DNA of 64,000 nucleotides from Ashinkailepas kermadecensis (Eukaryota; Arthropoda; Thecostraca; Neolepadidae), in contig JAOTOM010003704.1 of assembly GCA_034440615.1 (NCBI GenBank), positions 62,001 through 126,000 on the forward strand. The letters run 5' to 3'. Both the position numbers and the translations under genes were made by a program. Below are positions 62,131 through 64,000 of this stretch, piece by piece (within the stretch, counting starts at the first letter, position 1; each line of letters opens with the position of its first letter). Under the pieces are notes generated by a model. That model did no database searches. It had not been told where the DNA came from and saw only the letters and a list, made by a program, of their open reading frames with translations.

Positions 62131-63082
62131 TCCGCTTAGCACGGAACTCTTTTCCGTAACGCACCACAGACAATATTCGTGTTAGATTTATCACGAACGA
62201 GGACGAAAAGAAAAAGCTTCATTGTCGAACTTCATGTACTTCCGAGCAGTTTGGGCGCTATAGATTGATATCTCCACAGGCTGTCGAGACAGCGTACTCG
62301 CGGTTGGTCCTCATGTTCCCTGCCGCAGTCTTGTGCTCGACCAGGAGAACCTCATTGGCCGCCTCTCGCCCTCTCCCGTCCAGCGCCCCTAACGGCGTCT
62401 CATGCTGGGCTTTAAAATATTACCGGAATTTATACAGTAAAAGTAGAGGAACCCAGACGCCTGTTATGCTAAGCCTCACAACCGAAGCAGCTATATGTGG
62501 GCTACACTGAGCAGTGAGCAGCTCTATGGAGTTCCATCAGTGGCTCCATGGAGTTCCATCGATGGCTTCATCAGACTATCCGAGATCTTTGCGTTATCAG
62601 GAATTTTCAAATGATTGCGGCTTGAATTCATTCAAATATGTAGTGTGTGTTGAAGTTATGCCAATCGGCAAGGCTACTTCTTTGTGGAGGAAAAGCGAAA
62701 TATTTTGTGGTCTGTTGCAAGGTTCGCTGGACGGACTGGAAGTGCTCAAAAGACGAGAAACATACCATTCGAAAGCTCAGCGCCTGGTGGTTGCACATAT
62801 GCAATTATTCTCAAAGTCTATCTCCCACTTAGGGAAACGTACTTTTGTTCGCTTTAAGATTTTTTTACTTAAGCGAGTCACTTGAAAGCTACAGTTCGGC
62901 GAGTCACAGCTCGGCTGCTTATACCATGATTTTGCAGTTTTCGCATTTTTATCAACTCGTCAAGTTCTAAGCAACGATATCCTGTGTGTTGCAATGTTTT
63001 GAGCGTCTCGCCAAGGGTGCAACAGCTGATAAAACCCTGATCCTACACGCCTTGACATTACGTGTTACCTTGGGTCGCGTAT
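62131..63082. other. NOP53 intron 4, continued, no gene recognised
   Basis: An open frame at 62514-62885 has no recognisable motif. A short duplication, GGAGTTCCATC, occurs at 62526-62560. Confidence 0.4.
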
Positions 63083-63693
63083 CAGTACGACATCGCCCAC
63101 AACGACACATCAGCACGACATCGTCCACAACGACACATCAGCACGACATCTCCCCCAACGACACATCAGCACGACATCGCCCACAACGACACATCAGCAC
63201 GACATCGCCCACAACGACACATCAGCACGACATCTCCCGCAACGACACATCAGCACGACATCGCCCCCAACGACACATCAGCACGACATCTCCCGCAACG
63301 ACACATCAGCACGACATCTCCCGCAACGACACATCAGCACGACATCTCCAGCAACGACACATCAGCACGACATCTCCCGCAACGACACATCAGCACGACA
63401 TCTCCCGCAACGACACATCAGCACGACATCTCCCGCAACGACACATCAGCACATCTCCCGCAACGACACATCAGCACGACATCTCCCGCAACGACACATC
63501 AGCACGACATCTCCCACAACGACACATCAGCACGACATCTCCCGCAACGACACATCAGCACGACATCGCCCACAACGACACATCAGCACGACATCGCCCC
63601 CAACGACACATCAGCACAACATCGTCCACAACGACACATCAGCACGACATCGTCCACAACGACACATCAGCACGACATCACCCATAACGACAC
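63083..63693. repeat. 28-bp tandem repeat, about 21 copies
   Basis: Unit ACGACATCTCCCGCAACGAC then ACATCAGC with variants CGCCCACAACG, CGTCCACAACG and CTCCCGCAACG. One unit near 63450 lacks three bases (CGA). Because 28 is not divisible by three, successive units are read in three frames (HISTT, HQHDI, TSARH), which explains the long open frames. Variants cluster: CTCCCGC in the middle, CGCCCAC/CGTCCAC at both ends. Confidence 0.95.
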
Positions 63694-64000
63694 GCCGACA
63701 GACAATGCACAGCTCAGGATCTCGTCTGCGGAGGCGTCGCTTCATCAAATATCTGACATGCAACTCAAATAGTTAGCGTGCATTGTGTATGTCAGCATAG
63801 GCAATCATACCTCCATTCTCCAACCTCATACTACATACCTAGATGCACTGGGAACGTCCGAGGCGTGGAAGACTGCTGACACTAGGTTTGTTTGCACCTA
63901 GTTTGTTGGTGCACGTCAGCTTGAATAGCACTGAACCACTATTTAGAGTGCGAATGGCGCGTATATATTTCATTCGCGCATACGCTAATAAGAGGCGCGT
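63694..64000. other. Right edge, nothing recognised
   Basis: Mixed composition with no coding or repeat structure that I can name. Confidence 0.4.

Noticed and set aside
61224..62885. Open frames of 153 and 123 codons near the right end
   Set aside because: No domain, no splice context and no match to the expected NOP53 continuation.
63083..63693. CRISPR-like array (28-bp repeat)
   Set aside because: There are no unique spacers; units abut directly, and the genome is eukaryotic.
62986..63772. Two overlapping frames of about 235 codons rich in His, Thr and Ser
   Set aside because: Both are the 28-bp tandem repeat read in rotating frames.

Overview
This window is animal nuclear DNA, most likely from an arthropod. 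It has spliced genes with GT-AG introns, a CR1/L2-type LINE, I/Jockey-type LINEs and a Penelope-like relic, at least four tRNA-derived SINE families, foldback and hAT-like DNA transposons, and TTAGG-type blocks. A chelicerate such as a tick is plausible, but the sequence alone does not settle it.

Three host genes can be read by protein similarity plus matching splice phases, all on the + strand. C1D (coding exons between 18830 and 26116) is the exosome/Rrp6 cofactor. MTERF3 (34868 to 41580) is a mitochondrial mTERF-family protein. NOP53/GLTSCR2 (52347 to 59530, running off the right side) is a nucleolar ribosome-biogenesis factor. C1D and NOP53 both act around the nuclear exosome and MTR4 in 5.8S rRNA maturation, and MTERF3 is linked to mitochondrial transcription and mitoribosome assembly. 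A likely minus-strand first exon of an unrecognised gene lies at 28281-28358 beside an ETS-type site.

Layout: 1-3640, a decayed I/Jockey-like LINE; 3.6-6 kb, repeats and unassigned DNA; 6.1-7.1 kb, a foldback transposon; 7.1-12.2 kb, two opposed CR1/L2 fragments around a second foldback; 12.2-12.7 kb, a 166-bp satellite; 12.7-17.2 kb, a second I/Jockey-like LINE; 17.5-26.1 kb, SINEs and C1D; 26.1-34.8 kb, SINEs, a CR1 relic and a nested foldback; 34.9-41.6 kb, MTERF3 with a 36-bp coding minisatellite; 41.6-52.3 kb, mostly repeats with a 1.08-kb palindromic transposon; 52.3-64 kb, NOP53, whose introns hold hAT-like MITEs, a 21-bp CpG-dense satellite, a 15-bp GC array, a perfect 23-bp hairpin and microsatellites.

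The most interesting signal is an ultra-short retroposon of about 46-60 bp with a GGGCGC...GCGCCC head and a TAAC-type tail. Eleven copies are seen, and ten of them are flanked by direct repeats of 8-15 bp. It behaves like a miniature SINE and I do not recognise it as a named family. Second is a 37-bp tandem duplication of the C1D exon/intron boundary, which gives six consecutive copies of the same splice donor.
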